A DNA stretch of 64,000 nucleotides from Acidiflorens sp963847715 (GCA_963847715.1 CAWKAZ010000003.1:62001-126000); one strand, 5' to 3'. Positions 35,693-43,627 are shown, counted from the first letter of the stretch. Translations and numbers: made by a program. The notes: generated by a model from the letters alone, not told the origin.

Positions 35693-35715
35693 GGTCGATC
35701 ACCGGTCATTGAACG

Positions 35716-35949
35716 CTACGTCCTTCCTGCGCGTTCTTCCCGCACCAGGCGGGCGGTATCGAGCCCCACGGCAACCGGCTCGCGCTTGTGCAACCGCGCG
35801 CGCAACTCGGTCAGAGTGGGGCGTTCGGCGATCTCTTTAATCTCTACGAGCAGATAGTCTGACAATGACATGCCAGCCATCGCGGCACGGGCTTTGAGAG
35901 TGCGATGGAGGCCGTCCGGCACGTTGCGCAACTGAATCATTTTTGACAT
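35716..35949 (-). CDS. vapB: FitA/VapB-like ribbon-helix-helix antitoxin
   Basis: A protein of 77 residues. The N-terminus, MIQLRNVPDGLHRTLKARAA followed by MAGMSLSDYLLVEI, is the ribbon-helix-helix of FitA-type antitoxins (IQIRNVPxxLHxxLKxRA). The rest is a disordered tail that should wrap the toxin. It is the first gene of the module. A palindrome across the start codon (35945-35982) is the likely operator. Confidence 0.9.
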   Translation of the reverse strand: MSKMIQLRNVPDGLHRTLKARAAMAGMSLSDYLLVEIKEIAERPTLTELRARLHKREPVAVGLDTARLVREERAGRT

Positions 35950-35982
35950 GTGATTAACATACTTTCATGTGGGGCACATGTC
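35945..35982. promoter_or_regulatory. Candidate operator of the FitA/VapB-VapC module
   Basis: GACATGTG (35945-35952, spanning the antitoxin start codon) and CACATGTC (35975-35982) form a perfect 8-bp inverted repeat with a 22-base gap. A third CATGT half-site (35965-35969) lies between them. Ribbon-helix-helix antitoxins bind paired sites of this sort and repress their own operon. AT-rich bases between the arms would hold the promoter. Confidence 0.55.
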
Positions 35983-36140
35983 AAGCCGTGCCAAACGCAA
36001 GTTCCTGAGCGCTTTTTCGTTCCCATAGAGCACGCTGAGGTTAATTCACGAACCGTGGCATGCCTTCGAATCTCCGAATTGCTTGTGAGTCTCAACGGAT
36101 GATGTTAGGAATGATGTTTCCCGCTGGGATGAGGAGACCG

Positions 36141-36725
36141 ATGGCATCTGACACACCGCCAACCGATGGCAAGCACATCCAGCGGACACAAACCGGCGGC
36201 CTGTCCAAAGCACAGCGCGTCGCCATCAACGTTTTCTTGATCTTCCACATTCTCGCGATTGCTTGCTGGTGTCTCCCATTCGACAACGCTCTAGTTTCGC
36301 TTTGCCGGGAGCGAGTCAAGCCCTACCTCGTCTGGTCGGGACTGTTTCAAGCCTGGGACATGTTTTCCCCAAACCCAAAGTCGGCGAACACTTACATCGA
36401 GGCGACCATCATCTATCCAGACCGATCACGAGCCACCTGGACATTTCCGAGAATGGAGCAGCTCAGCCTGCCGGAACGCGCCTTCAAAGAGCGCTACCGT
36501 AAGTTCACCGAGAACCTCCCAGCGGAGCAGAACGACGCCTTGCTGCCGGATGCTGCCCGCCACATCGCGCGCCTGAATAGCACTCCGTCGCGTCCGGCCA
36601 AAACCGTGATTCTCATCCACAAGTGGTCGTTTATCGTTCCCCGCGCCGATGGATCCTATGTTCCCGAGCCCTGGGATCAGCACATTCTCTACGGCTATGG
36701 CGTAAAGCCCGAGGACTTGCAGTGA
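36141..36725 (+). CDS. Hypothetical membrane-anchored partner of HTTM protein
   Basis: About 194 residues. A polar N-terminus is followed by one hydrophobic helix (near 25-45, VAINVFLIFHILAIACWCLP). A domain with WDMFSPNPKSANTYIEATI comes next, then the C-terminal end LIHKWSFIVPRADGSY. I do not know a named family, but proteins with a W-x-MFSP-type segment next to HTTM genes are usual in Acidobacteria by my recollection. The ATG at 36141 has GAGGAG five bases upstream; earlier in-frame ATGs exist from 36060. It overlaps the HTTM gene by GTGA, so the two are translationally coupled. Confidence 0.7.
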   Translation: MASDTPPTDGKHIQRTQTGGLSKAQRVAINVFLIFHILAIACWCLPFDNALVSLCRERVKPYLVWSGLFQAWDMFSPNPKSANTYIEATIIYPDRSRATWTFPRMEQLSLPERAFKERYRKFTENLPAEQNDALLPDAARHIARLNSTPSRPAKTVILIHKWSFIVPRADGSYVPEPWDQHILYGYGVKPEDLQ

Positions 36726-37654
36726 GACTCAAGAACTTGTCGCAAGCGTGGAATGAATTCTTCTTCGCGCCTCAATCGCCCGTCCCTATCGCGTTATTTC
36801 GCATCGTCTACGGCCTGCTGGTCATCGCAACGCTCGTCTTGCTGCATCCGGATTGGCTGAACTGGTATGGCGCTCATGCCTGGACGAGCCTGTCGACCAT
36901 GCACCAGCTTCAGCCCGGCACGCGACTCAACCTGCTATCGGTCATTCCGCAATCGGACGCGTGGATTGAAGCGTTCTTCTGGGTTTTCCTCGCGTCGGCG
37001 ATTCTCCTGACTCTCGGCTTTCTCACCCGCCTCAACAGTGTTCTGGTCTTCCTTTGCCTCACATCGATGCAGCAAAGGAACCTCTACATTCTTCATAGCG
37101 GAGACACGTTCCTGCGAGTGGCTGGATTCTTCCTGATCTTCGCACCGGCGGGAGCAGCTTTCTCCATCGATCGGGTCATACGTATCCGCCGTGGGAAGGA
37201 GGGCATCACCATCACGCCTCGGAGTCCGTGGGCGCAGCGCATGATTCAGTTTGAATTGTCGTTGATGTATTTCGCGACCTTCTGCGTGAAGGTAAAAGGC
37301 GCTCCCTGGCTGCAAGGCACCGCGCTCTACTACATCTATCATCTCGACGAATTCAAGCGCTTCCCGGTGCCGTCGTTCTTCTTCCATCCCATCATGCTCA
37401 AGCTGGGGGCATGGTTCGCGCTGGCGCTGGAATTCTCTTTGGGCGTCCTGATCTGGGTGAAAGAACTGCGGTACTTCCTGCTGGCGCTGGGGCTGCTGTT
37501 CCACCTCAGTATTGAATACTCCCTCAACATTCCGCTTTTTCAGTGGGACATTTTGTCGGCATACATTTTGTTTGTGGACCCCGAGGACATGAACCGGGCT
37601 TGGAATTGGTTACGAGGGCATACGGTGCGTCGGCCCAGGATCAGCTCCGTATAA
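36722..37654 (+). CDS. HTTM domain membrane protein (vitamin-K-dependent carboxylase-like)
   Basis: A protein of 310 residues with around six to eight transmembrane segments. The N-terminal FFFAPQSPVPIALFRIVYGL, LNWYGAHAWTSL, LTRLNSVLVFLCLTSMQQRN and the GDTFLRVAGFFLIFAPAG loop are typical of the HTTM domain, related to gamma-glutamyl carboxylase. IQFELSLMYFATFCVKVKG and FHLSIEYSLNIPLFQWDIL follow. The reaction in bacteria is unknown. The GTG start overlaps the TGA of its partner. Confidence 0.82.
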   Translation: MRLKNLSQAWNEFFFAPQSPVPIALFRIVYGLLVIATLVLLHPDWLNWYGAHAWTSLSTMHQLQPGTRLNLLSVIPQSDAWIEAFFWVFLASAILLTLGFLTRLNSVLVFLCLTSMQQRNLYILHSGDTFLRVAGFFLIFAPAGAAFSIDRVIRIRRGKEGITITPRSPWAQRMIQFELSLMYFATFCVKVKGAPWLQGTALYYIYHLDEFKRFPVPSFFFHPIMLKLGAWFALALEFSLGVLIWVKELRYFLLALGLLFHLSIEYSLNIPLFQWDILSAYILFVDPEDMNRAWNWLRGHTVRRPRISSV

Positions 37655-37736
37655 TTGGAAAGTTAAGGCCCGGCCCGCGAAACCTTCTCTTGAACAGCGG
37701 GTTATCATTCTCGTGGCGCCCGATTGGAATCTCGCT

Positions 37737-38945
37737 GTGAAGACTATCTCCATTGCCCATGCCCTTCTATTTGCCAGTTCCCTGGCCGCCGCCTTGCCGG
37801 TCGGTCCGCTGGTTGTCGATAGCAGCAGCCACGTCGTGGTAATGGAGTACGAGGCATGGTTTGGCCCAAAAGCCGCCACGTTTCAAGGGTTCCCGGCAAT
37901 GCCGTTGTTGCAGTCCGCAGATATGCAGGCAGTTGGCGGCGGCTACGACAGCGCCGATCCGGCGGTGATCAAGCAACACGTCGCCTGGCTGGAATCCATG
38001 GGCGTAGATGCGGCTATCAGCGAAGTCACCAACAACGTCAGCTGCATCTTCAACAGCGAGTGGTTCGTGCAGAAGTACGTTCGCAATTGCACGCCCTCAT
38101 TCCGCAGATATAACCAGAACATCCGCAACAATACCGGCAATCTTTATCCGGCGTGGACGGCGCTCGGCACCCGGCTCAAGCTGATTCCCTTGCTCGGCGG
38201 TATCGACGGCAATGTTCTCATCGAGGATCAGGACGGCAAGACGGCACTCGAAAAGGAAGTGGAATATTTTGGCCAGCGCTTGCGGAAGTATCCCGACCGG
38301 AGCGTCATTTACGAAGGCAAGCCCCTGATGCTGATTTTTCTAGGCGCGGCGCAGGATCCAAACTCGGCCGATCATCCGCTCTGGTATCGAATCGAACAGT
38401 TTCTGCAACGCCATCCCGAGATTAGCCAGAAATACACGTTCAAGTTGATGGCAGGATATCTCGATAGCCAGCCCGATCTCTGGGCGACGCAGGGCACGCC
38501 CAGCGGCCCGATCGAGGTTAGTCCGGCCTATGGATTCTGGAGTTGGGTCGACCGGCTCAACCCAACCTGCACCGAGCAGTTATGCCCCTACTATCCGTCT
38601 TACAATTTGGCCGGCTCCAGAGTCGAGAATTTCACGGTCTCCATCGCCACCGCCGGACAGAATGGATGGGGCTGCCCCAATCCAAACTCGCCGCCTTATT
38701 GTGATGACGACGCTCTCCGTTTTGGAAGTGATGGCGGCTATGACACCTTCCACGCCTTCATGACCTACGCAAAACCCCTCGCTCCCATCTTCCTGGTGCT
38801 TCACCAGTTCAACGAATTTGCCCTGCCCGACGAGGGATTCGATGCCCAGACCAACGACGAGATCGAGCCTGCGGATCTGTGGGGACGCGGTGGCCTGAAA
38901 ACGGTGAAGGACGAGATTCGGGCCTACCGGCAGGCAGCCCACTGA
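37737..38945 (+). CDS. Exported hypothetical protein, GH99/GH71-like barrel
   Basis: About 402 residues with a signal peptide (KTISIAHALLFASSLAAALP). The core has EYEAWFGP, YDSADPAVIKQHVAWLESMG followed by VDAAISEV, LKLIPLLGGIDG, EYFGQRLRKYPDRSVIYEGK and PLMLIFLGAAQD. That order (Tyr-x-Trp near the start, a Asp-Pro-x-x-I-x-x-H helix, then a 'y-gkPl-liF' strand) resembles the GH71/GH99 endo-mannanase-like (beta/alpha)8 barrels. The family call is tentative. I used GTG 37737 since the signal sequence begins there; GTG 37713 is the alternative. Probably periplasmic or secreted. Confidence 0.62.
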   Translation: MKTISIAHALLFASSLAAALPVGPLVVDSSSHVVVMEYEAWFGPKAATFQGFPAMPLLQSADMQAVGGGYDSADPAVIKQHVAWLESMGVDAAISEVTNNVSCIFNSEWFVQKYVRNCTPSFRRYNQNIRNNTGNLYPAWTALGTRLKLIPLLGGIDGNVLIEDQDGKTALEKEVEYFGQRLRKYPDRSVIYEGKPLMLIFLGAAQDPNSADHPLWYRIEQFLQRHPEISQKYTFKLMAGYLDSQPDLWATQGTPSGPIEVSPAYGFWSWVDRLNPTCTEQLCPYYPSYNLAGSRVENFTVSIATAGQNGWGCPNPNSPPYCDDDALRFGSDGGYDTFHAFMTYAKPLAPIFLVLHQFNEFALPDEGFDAQTNDEIEPADLWGRGGLKTVKDEIRAYRQAAH

Positions 38946-39034
38946 TTGATCCCTCGCTGACAGCTGTTTCCTTACGGAGGCGGGATCGTGGCGACCGTGG
39001 TTCTCAAACAGGGCGAGATCTGGAGCGGCTGCGG

Positions 39035-39538
39035 TTACTCGCCCTTACGGCTTTCCTCTTTCGCTTGCTCATAGCGGGCCAACATCAGCTCTTCGACGGG
39101 TCGGGATGCGCGGAAGCCGAACTGACGCAGCTGTTTTATAGCTTCCGGAAGATCAAAATATCCGCGCAGCGAAGATTGCAACAGAACAGCCAGCGTACCG
39201 GCTACTGCAATGTGGCGTGCTTCGGCCTCTCGCCGGCCGGCTCGCTCATCTATGAGAAGAACGTCGGCATGGAGTTCGAGAGCCAGGCTGATTGCTTCGC
39301 GTTCTCCAGCGCCCAGTTCCGCCGCCAGGGTCTCGTCCAATTGCTGCACATGCATCGTCTCAAGCCACCCTGGTGGTGTGGATGCCCAGGCGCTTACCTC
39401 GGGAGGAGCTTCGGGGTGCTGCATCTCGGTCAAAACAGCGCGCGGGACTATAACACGCCCGTAGATTTCTTTAAGAACATCAGGATGACCAAGACGGATG
39501 AGATAGTTGAGCGGGCTGGTATCGGCGACAACGATCAT
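39035..39538 (-). CDS. DUF3368-type PIN-domain toxin
   Basis: A protein of 167 residues. VVADTSPLNYLIRLGH (Asp6), VPRAVLTEMQHPEAP (Glu38), LGAGEREAISLALEL and VLLIDERAGRREA (Asp97) are the DUF3368/PIN signature, a predicted Mg2+-dependent RNase fold. The C-terminal helices (LPEAIKQLRQFGFR) are usual. It lies 20 bases after a UPF0175 gene on the same strand, the standard pairing for this toxin type. Confidence 0.88.
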   Translation of the reverse strand: MIVVADTSPLNYLIRLGHPDVLKEIYGRVIVPRAVLTEMQHPEAPPEVSAWASTPPGWLETMHVQQLDETLAAELGAGEREAISLALELHADVLLIDERAGRREAEARHIAVAGTLAVLLQSSLRGYFDLPEAIKQLRQFGFRASRPVEELMLARYEQAKEESRKGE

Positions 39539-39558
39539 TCTTGCGATGAACCCCGCTA

Positions 39559-39828
39559 CTAGCGGGCCTTCGTGGCCACCCGATCCAGTGTGGCCATGTC
39601 CTTACTTAGGTCGCCGGCCGTGTAGTCGAAGATTTGATGCTGCTGCAGGAAGGCATCCACCTGCATACGCGTGCCGAAACCAAGGAGTTGACGAACTTGT
39701 TCCATCGTCAGCCTGCCATCGCGGTACGCTCCAGCCACTGACTCTTCGAGTAGGGAGCGAGCCGCATCGCGTCCCGGCGGAACGAGATGCTGGACAAACT
39801 GATCCGGGATTTCGACTTTCACCTGCAT
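39559..39828 (-). CDS. UPF0175 family antitoxin
   Basis: A protein of 89 residues. VKVEIPDQFVQHLVPPGRDA and the next helices (RSLLEESVAGAYRDGRLTM, EQVRQLLGFGTRMQVDAFL) are the UPF0175 pattern: a strand, then a helix-turn-helix-like pair. The C-terminal tail should bind the PIN toxin encoded just downstream. The ATG at 39828 fits the family N-terminus; an upstream start at 39870 adds 14 atypical residues. Confidence 0.86.
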   Translation of the reverse strand: MQVKVEIPDQFVQHLVPPGRDAARSLLEESVAGAYRDGRLTMEQVRQLLGFGTRMQVDAFLQQHQIFDYTAGDLSKDMATLDRVATKAR

Positions 39829-39912
39829 GAAAACAGGGTAGCAGTGGACGGAGGGAAATACCACATACACCGTTGCATCGTGAAACTATCCCTTCATGGG
39901 CCGCATCTAAAC

Positions 39913-39940
39913 CTTGACAGTGATTCGCTCAGGTTATAGC
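39913..39940 (+). promoter_or_regulatory. Predicted dnaK promoter with HAIR-like HspR site
   Basis: TTGACA at 39914-39919 and TATAGC at 39935-39940 (spacer 15) form a sigma70-like promoter 66 bases before dnaK. The 21 bases from 39913 (CTTGACA, 7-base gap, GCTCAGG) match the HspR inverted repeat HAIR (CTTGAGT-N7-ACTCAAG) in 5 of 7 positions in each arm with the right spacing. It overlaps the promoter, where a repressor would act. An hspR gene is in this window. No CIRCE element is present. Confidence 0.5.
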
Positions 39941-40005
39941 ATGGCCCCGGACGTAATCACAACAACACTGATTATAAAGCACTTATCTATTTAGGAGGAT
40001 GCGTT

Positions 40006-41937
40006 ATGGGAAAGATTATTGGGATTGACCTCGGCACCACCAACTCCTGCGTGGCAGTTATGGAGGGTGGCGAGCCCAAGGTGATTTCGAATGAAGAAGG
40101 TGGCCGGACTACGCCTTCGGTCGTCGGTTTTACCAAGACCGGTGAACGTCTGGTAGGGCAGGTCGCCAAGCGGCAGGCCATTACCAATCCGGAGAACACC
40201 GTTTACTCGATCAAGCGGTTCATGGGACGCCGGTTTGATGAAGTCAGCGAAGAACTGAAGATGGTCCCTTACAAGGTCGAGCGGGACGGCGACAACGTCG
40301 TAATCGTGGCGCAGGGTAAGAAGTTTACCCCGCCCGAGATCTCCGCGATGATTCTGCAGAAACTGAAGAAGGCGGCGGAAGACTATCTCGGCGAGAAAGT
40401 CACCGAAGCGGTCATTACCGTGCCGGCGTATTTCAACGACGCACAGCGGCAGGCTACGAAAGATGCGGGCAAGATCGCCGGGCTCGAAGTGAAGCGCATT
40501 ATCAACGAGCCAACGGCGGCCGCTCTTGCCTACGGACTCGATAAGGGCAAGGACGAAACCATCGCCGTGTATGACTTCGGCGGCGGCACCTTCGACATTT
40601 CGATTCTCGAAGTGGGCGAGGGCGTGATCGAAGTAAAAGCCACCAACGGCGACACACACCTGGGCGGCGACAACATCGACATGCGGTTGGTGGACTGGCT
40701 GATTGACGAATTCAAGAAGAACGAAGGTCTCGACCTGCGCGGCAAGGGCAACGAGATGGCTTTGCAGCGTCTGCGCGACGCGGCCGAGAGGGCGAAGATC
40801 GAGCTTTCGACCACCATGGAGACGGAAATCAATCTGCCGTTTATTACGGCCGACGCTTCCGGTCCGAAGCACCTGGTGGTAAAGCTGACGCGCGCCAAGC
40901 TCGAGACCATGATCGAGGACATTCTGCAGCGGTCGGTTGGACCGTCGAAGCAGTGCATGAAAGATGCGGGCGTCGATGCCAGCAAGATCAACGAAGTGGT
41001 GCTGGTCGGCGGACAGACTCGCATGCCGCGCATCCAGCAGATCGTGAAAGACCTGTTTGGACGCGAAGGGCATAAGGGTGTGAACCCGGATGAGGTGGTC
41101 GCGATCGGTGCGGCGATTCAAGGCGGCGTGCTCAAGGGCGAAGTGAAAGACCTGCTGCTCCTGGACGTGACTCCGCTGACGTTGTCGATCGAAACGCTGG
41201 GCGGCGTGGCGACTCCCATGATTCCGCGGAACACGACGATTCCAACGAAGAAGACGGAGACGTTTTCGACCGCGGCCGACAGCCAGACGTCGGTTGAAGT
41301 GCACGTGCTGCAGGGTGAGCGGCCGATGGCGGCGCAGAACCGGACTTTGGGTAAGTTCCATTTGACCGGACTACCGCCGGCTCCTCGCGGGATTCCGCAG
41401 ATTGAGGTGACGTTTGACATCGATGCGAACGGCATCCTGAACGTGACGGCGAAAGACAACGCCACGGGCAAGGATCAGAAGATCACGATCACGTCGTCTT
41501 CGGGCTTGTCGAAGGAAGAAGTCGAGCGCATGGCAAAAGAAGCCGATGCGCATTCGGCGGAAGACAAGGCGCAGCGCGAGGCGATCGACGCCAAGAATCA
41601 GCTCGACTCGATGACTTACAACATCGAGAAAATGCTGAAGGAGCAAGGCGACAAGATCTCGGGCAGCGAGCGCGGAGATGTCGAGAACGCGCTGGCCGAC
41701 GCAAAGAAGGCCATCGAGTCGAATGACAAGGCGCAGATGGACTCGGCGCGCGAGAAGCTGACAGCCGCATCGCACAAGCTGGCGGAGCAGATGTATAAGG
41801 CGACGCAAGCGGCGGGCACGCCGGGAGCGGGGCCGACTCCGGGAGCCGGCGCGCCTTCGGGCGATGGTCATGCCGAACAGAAGAAAGACGAAGGCGTGAT
41901 CGACGCTGAGTACGTGGATGTCGAAGACAAGAAATAA
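40006..41937 (+). CDS. dnaK: Molecular chaperone DnaK (Hsp70)
   Basis: A protein of 643 residues. ATPase domain: IIGIDLGTTNSCVAVMEGG, AVITVPAYFNDAQRQATKDA, NEPTAAALAYGLDK, VYDFGGGTFDISILE and VVLVGGQTRMPRIQ. Substrate-binding domain: LDVTPLTLSIETLGG, FTAGDSQ-like (STAADSQTSVEVHVLQGERP), then a helical lid and a Gly/Pro-rich tail ending with IDAEYVDVEDKK. It folds and refolds proteins with DnaJ and GrpE. TAGGAGG lies eight bases upstream of the ATG. dnaJ is 1.7 kb downstream, separated by small genes and repeats. Confidence 0.98.
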   Translation: MGKIIGIDLGTTNSCVAVMEGGEPKVISNEEGGRTTPSVVGFTKTGERLVGQVAKRQAITNPENTVYSIKRFMGRRFDEVSEELKMVPYKVERDGDNVVIVAQGKKFTPPEISAMILQKLKKAAEDYLGEKVTEAVITVPAYFNDAQRQATKDAGKIAGLEVKRIINEPTAAALAYGLDKGKDETIAVYDFGGGTFDISILEVGEGVIEVKATNGDTHLGGDNIDMRLVDWLIDEFKKNEGLDLRGKGNEMALQRLRDAAERAKIELSTTMETEINLPFITADASGPKHLVVKLTRAKLETMIEDILQRSVGPSKQCMKDAGVDASKINEVVLVGGQTRMPRIQQIVKDLFGREGHKGVNPDEVVAIGAAIQGGVLKGEVKDLLLLDVTPLTLSIETLGGVATPMIPRNTTIPTKKTETFSTAADSQTSVEVHVLQGERPMAAQNRTLGKFHLTGLPPAPRGIPQIEVTFDIDANGILNVTAKDNATGKDQKITITSSSGLSKEEVERMAKEADAHSAEDKAQREAIDAKNQLDSMTYNIEKMLKEQGDKISGSERGDVENALADAKKAIESNDKAQMDSAREKLTAASHKLAEQMYKATQAAGTPGAGPTPGAGAPSGDGHAEQKKDEGVIDAEYVDVEDKK

Positions 41938-42307
41938 GGCGACCGAAACAAGAAGGGCAACGGAGAAGTTTGCTCGCAAGAACAGGCTCACTCGTCGCAG
42001 ACTTGGGCTTGAGATCGGTGATCGGGTGGGAATCATCGATATCCCATCTCATCTCAAGGATCCAAGTTACGATCTGCAAGATGCCGAACACCGAGAAATG
42101 CGGACAGCAGAACTGTTCAGGTTTTGCCTAGGCCGTGAATTCACGGTTCGGGATTTCGGTCGATACGGAACTGTCGAACTGGATGCGGGCGCAAATAAAG
42201 CGGTACGGAAAGAGTTTGGTAAGTATCAAACGATTTGGATGGAGCCTGCACATCTGAAAGTCGTGCGCAGGAAAAGAAAAAACAGCAACAGGCAAGGCAC
42301 AATTTGA
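41918..42307 (+). CDS. Conserved hypothetical protein, SH3-like barrel predicted
   Basis: A protein of 129 residues whose start overlaps the last 20 bases of dnaK in another frame. A basic N-terminus is followed by a domain with GDRVGIIDIPSHLKD, ELFRFCLGREFTVRDFGRYG, TVELDA and YQTIWMEPAHLKVV. That pattern of short strands, with a 'GxxF-V--f-ryG-veLda' core, looks like a small beta barrel. The family is not known to me. The well-formed domain and basic end suggest a real cytosolic protein; the exact start is uncertain. Confidence 0.6.
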   Translation: MSKTRNKATETRRATEKFARKNRLTRRRLGLEIGDRVGIIDIPSHLKDPSYDLQDAEHREMRTAELFRFCLGREFTVRDFGRYGTVELDAGANKAVRKEFGKYQTIWMEPAHLKVVRRKRKNSNRQGTI

Positions 42308-42400
42308 GGCGTTCGTTGCTGCCGCATGAGTAGGCAAAAGAAGCGTTGAACCAGCACCAGGGGCCGAGTAAGATGCCGGCTCGCATGGAAGGATGAGGAT

Positions 42401-42610
42401 ATGCCAGTCGCCACGTTTACTGCGGTGATGCACAAAGAAGGCACGCTCTACGTTGCCGGGTGTCCTGAAGTCGGCACGGTCAGCCAGGGCAGCTCAATCG
42501 AAGAGGCCCTCGCCAACCTCAAGGAAGCGACGGAGCTTTATTTAGAGGAATTTCCTCCAGAGAATGCCGGACCGCCCCTGGTCACCGTCTTTGAGGCGCG
42601 CTATGCCTAA
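42401..42610 (+). CDS. hicB: HicB family antitoxin (short form)
   Basis: A protein of 69 residues. ATFTAVMHKEGTLYVAGCPE followed by VGTVSQGSSIEEALANLKEA and TELYLEE is the partial-RNase-H-like fold of HicB antitoxins. No C-terminal DNA-binding domain is present, so autoregulation would need the complex or another factor. GGATGAGGAT lies directly upstream of the ATG. It overlaps hicA by eight bases. The order hicB-hicA is the reverse of E. coli hicAB. Confidence 0.88.
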   Translation: MPVATFTAVMHKEGTLYVAGCPEVGTVSQGSSIEEALANLKEATELYLEEFPPENAGPPLVTVFEARYA

Positions 42611-42830
42611 GCTGCCCCGCGTTTCCGGGGCTGATGCGATTCGTGCGCTAGAGAAACTGGGGTTTGTGCAGGTACGACAGCGCGGCAGTCACGTCATTCT
42701 TAAGCGGATGGATTCGAGCGGCGTGAAAGGATGCGTGATTCCCCTGCATCCCGAGCTTGCTACGGGCACGCTGCGAGGCGTGCTGAAACAAGCGGGGATA
42801 TCAACGGAAGAATTCATGGAGAGGCTCTAA
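42603..42830 (+). CDS. hicA: HicA-type mRNA interferase toxin
   Basis: A protein of 75 residues with the double-stranded-RNA-binding-like fold of HicA. PRVSGADAIRALEKLGFVQ is followed by VRQRGSHVILKR, which holds the catalytic GSHV His, and by IPLHPELATGTLRGVLKQAG. Free HicA cleaves mRNA and halts translation. The start ATG at 42603 lies inside the end of hicB, so expression is coupled. All expected residues are present and the toxin looks intact. Confidence 0.92.
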   Translation: MPKLPRVSGADAIRALEKLGFVQVRQRGSHVILKRMDSSGVKGCVIPLHPELATGTLRGVLKQAGISTEEFMERL

Positions 42831-42961
42831 AGCACAATGCTGGCCGGTAATGGCGGATGCAGAAAGATAGTGAGTTTATTTTTAAGAGACTCCGCTTCAA
42901 CGCGATACTCGGGACAGTGAAGCGGGTTTAAGTCAGTGGGTCCAGGAAAGAGGAAGACGAA

Positions 42962-43144
42962 TTGAGATTCGAAGTCAATGGACAGATGTTTTTTGTGAAC
43001 TTCGTTCCTGAAGAGGGACGTTGGTTTTGCTACGCCCCAACCGAGACGGGACTGCAAAAGATACCCGTTTCGATTGATACCTCACCCTTTGAAGCCGCCT
43101 ACACGGTGGCGCTGGACGAACAGGCGAAAGAAGTGGTGAACTGA
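42962..43144 (+). CDS. Small conserved-looking hypothetical protein
   Basis: A 60-residue frame with a TTG start: RFEVNGQMFFVNFVPEEGRW, FCYAPTETGLQKIPV, then a helical tail. GGAAAGAGGAAG lies seven bases upstream, which supports translation. The alternation of strands suggests a small beta-sheet domain. I do not recognise a named family, though similar short proteins with an 'xFvPeegrWf-yap' core seem familiar from Acidobacteria. Too short to be sure. Confidence 0.5.
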   Translation: MRFEVNGQMFFVNFVPEEGRWFCYAPTETGLQKIPVSIDTSPFEAAYTVALDEQAKEVVN

Positions 43145-43182
43145 GTTCTGTTGTTCACGATTGCAAAGCACTCCCAATCACT

Positions 43183-43244
43183 GTCATCCTGAGCGGAGCG
43201 AGAGGTTCACGAAGTGAATCTCTCGCGGAGTCGAAGGACCCCAA
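43183..43244. repeat. Dispersed hairpin element (TCATCCTGAGCGGAGCGAG family)
   Basis: The stretch beginning TGTCATCCTGAGCGGAGCG and ending CGAAGGACCCC encloses a 13-bp stem (43198-43210 with 43214-43226, one G-T pair) around the loop GAA. Elements with this opening and closing are common between genes in Acidobacteria and several other phyla as far as I recall. They may act as terminators or be non-autonomous mobile repeats. Confidence 0.65.
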
Positions 43245-43564
43245 TGAAGCCTGGGCCACTGTCAATGTTGCAAGGCGTTCTCACTGTGCAGTCCAACCCT
43301 GGCATAACTCCTTTGTCCGGAATATCTTGCAAAATTCGTCCGTTTAGAATGAATATCTTGCAAGGATCCTCTCCACGATTCCGCGCCGATTCAAGTAAGT
43401 GCAATGTAATCAATAACTTGGTATCATTAGACTCGCATCAGCTAAACCCTTATTATTCAGGGATTTGAAGAGAAACGAGCTATAAGTCTATTGTTTTCAA
43501 AGATCATTCAGAGGGGTATAGTTAACGGACAAGTAAACAGAAAATCTCTCTCCTATATAGGGAG

Positions 43565-43620
43565 ACTGAGAACTGAGAACTGAGAACTGAGAACTAAGAA
43601 CTAAGAACTGAGAGCTGATA
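43565..43620 (+). repeat. Tandem array of eight 7-nt units upstream of dnaJ
   Basis: Eight back-to-back heptamers: ACTGAGA four times, ACTAAGA twice, ACTGAGA, then GCTGATA. The array ends seven bases before the dnaJ ATG, where a ribosome-binding site would be, and no other Shine-Dalgarno-like sequence lies there. A reversed copy of the same unit is found at 50756-50780 directly before the LysR gene. Confidence 0.88.
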
Positions 43621-43627
43621 GCGATTC

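Larger units (their letters stand above)
43145..43627. other. Intergenic region before dnaJ, rich in repeats
   Basis: No gene is supported; the open frame 43214-43468 has no protein-like pattern. It contains a dispersed hairpin repeat (43183-43244), an AT-rich middle, a 13-base direct repeat gaatatcttgcaa (43320-43332 and 43351-43363), a near-palindrome around 43549-43565 (ctcctatatagggag) and a heptamer array ending at 43620. No CIRCE or HAIR element is seen for dnaJ. Confidence 0.6.

Noticed and set aside
39991..41361. 456-codon open frame on the minus strand opposite dnaK
   Set aside because: It is antisense to a certain gene; its composition (His/Arg/Leu rich, no domain pattern) is what antisense reading of GC-rich dnaK gives.
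43214..43468. 84-codon frame in the repeat-rich region before dnaJ
   Set aside because: Starts inside a dispersed repeat and has no protein-like pattern or ribosome-binding site.
43565..43620. CRISPR-like array
   Set aside because: Units are 7 nt with no spacers; there are no cas genes in the window.
43145..43627. CIRCE element for HrcA control of dnaJ or dnaK
   Set aside because: No TTAGCACTC-N9-GAGTGCTAA-like sequence is present upstream of either gene.
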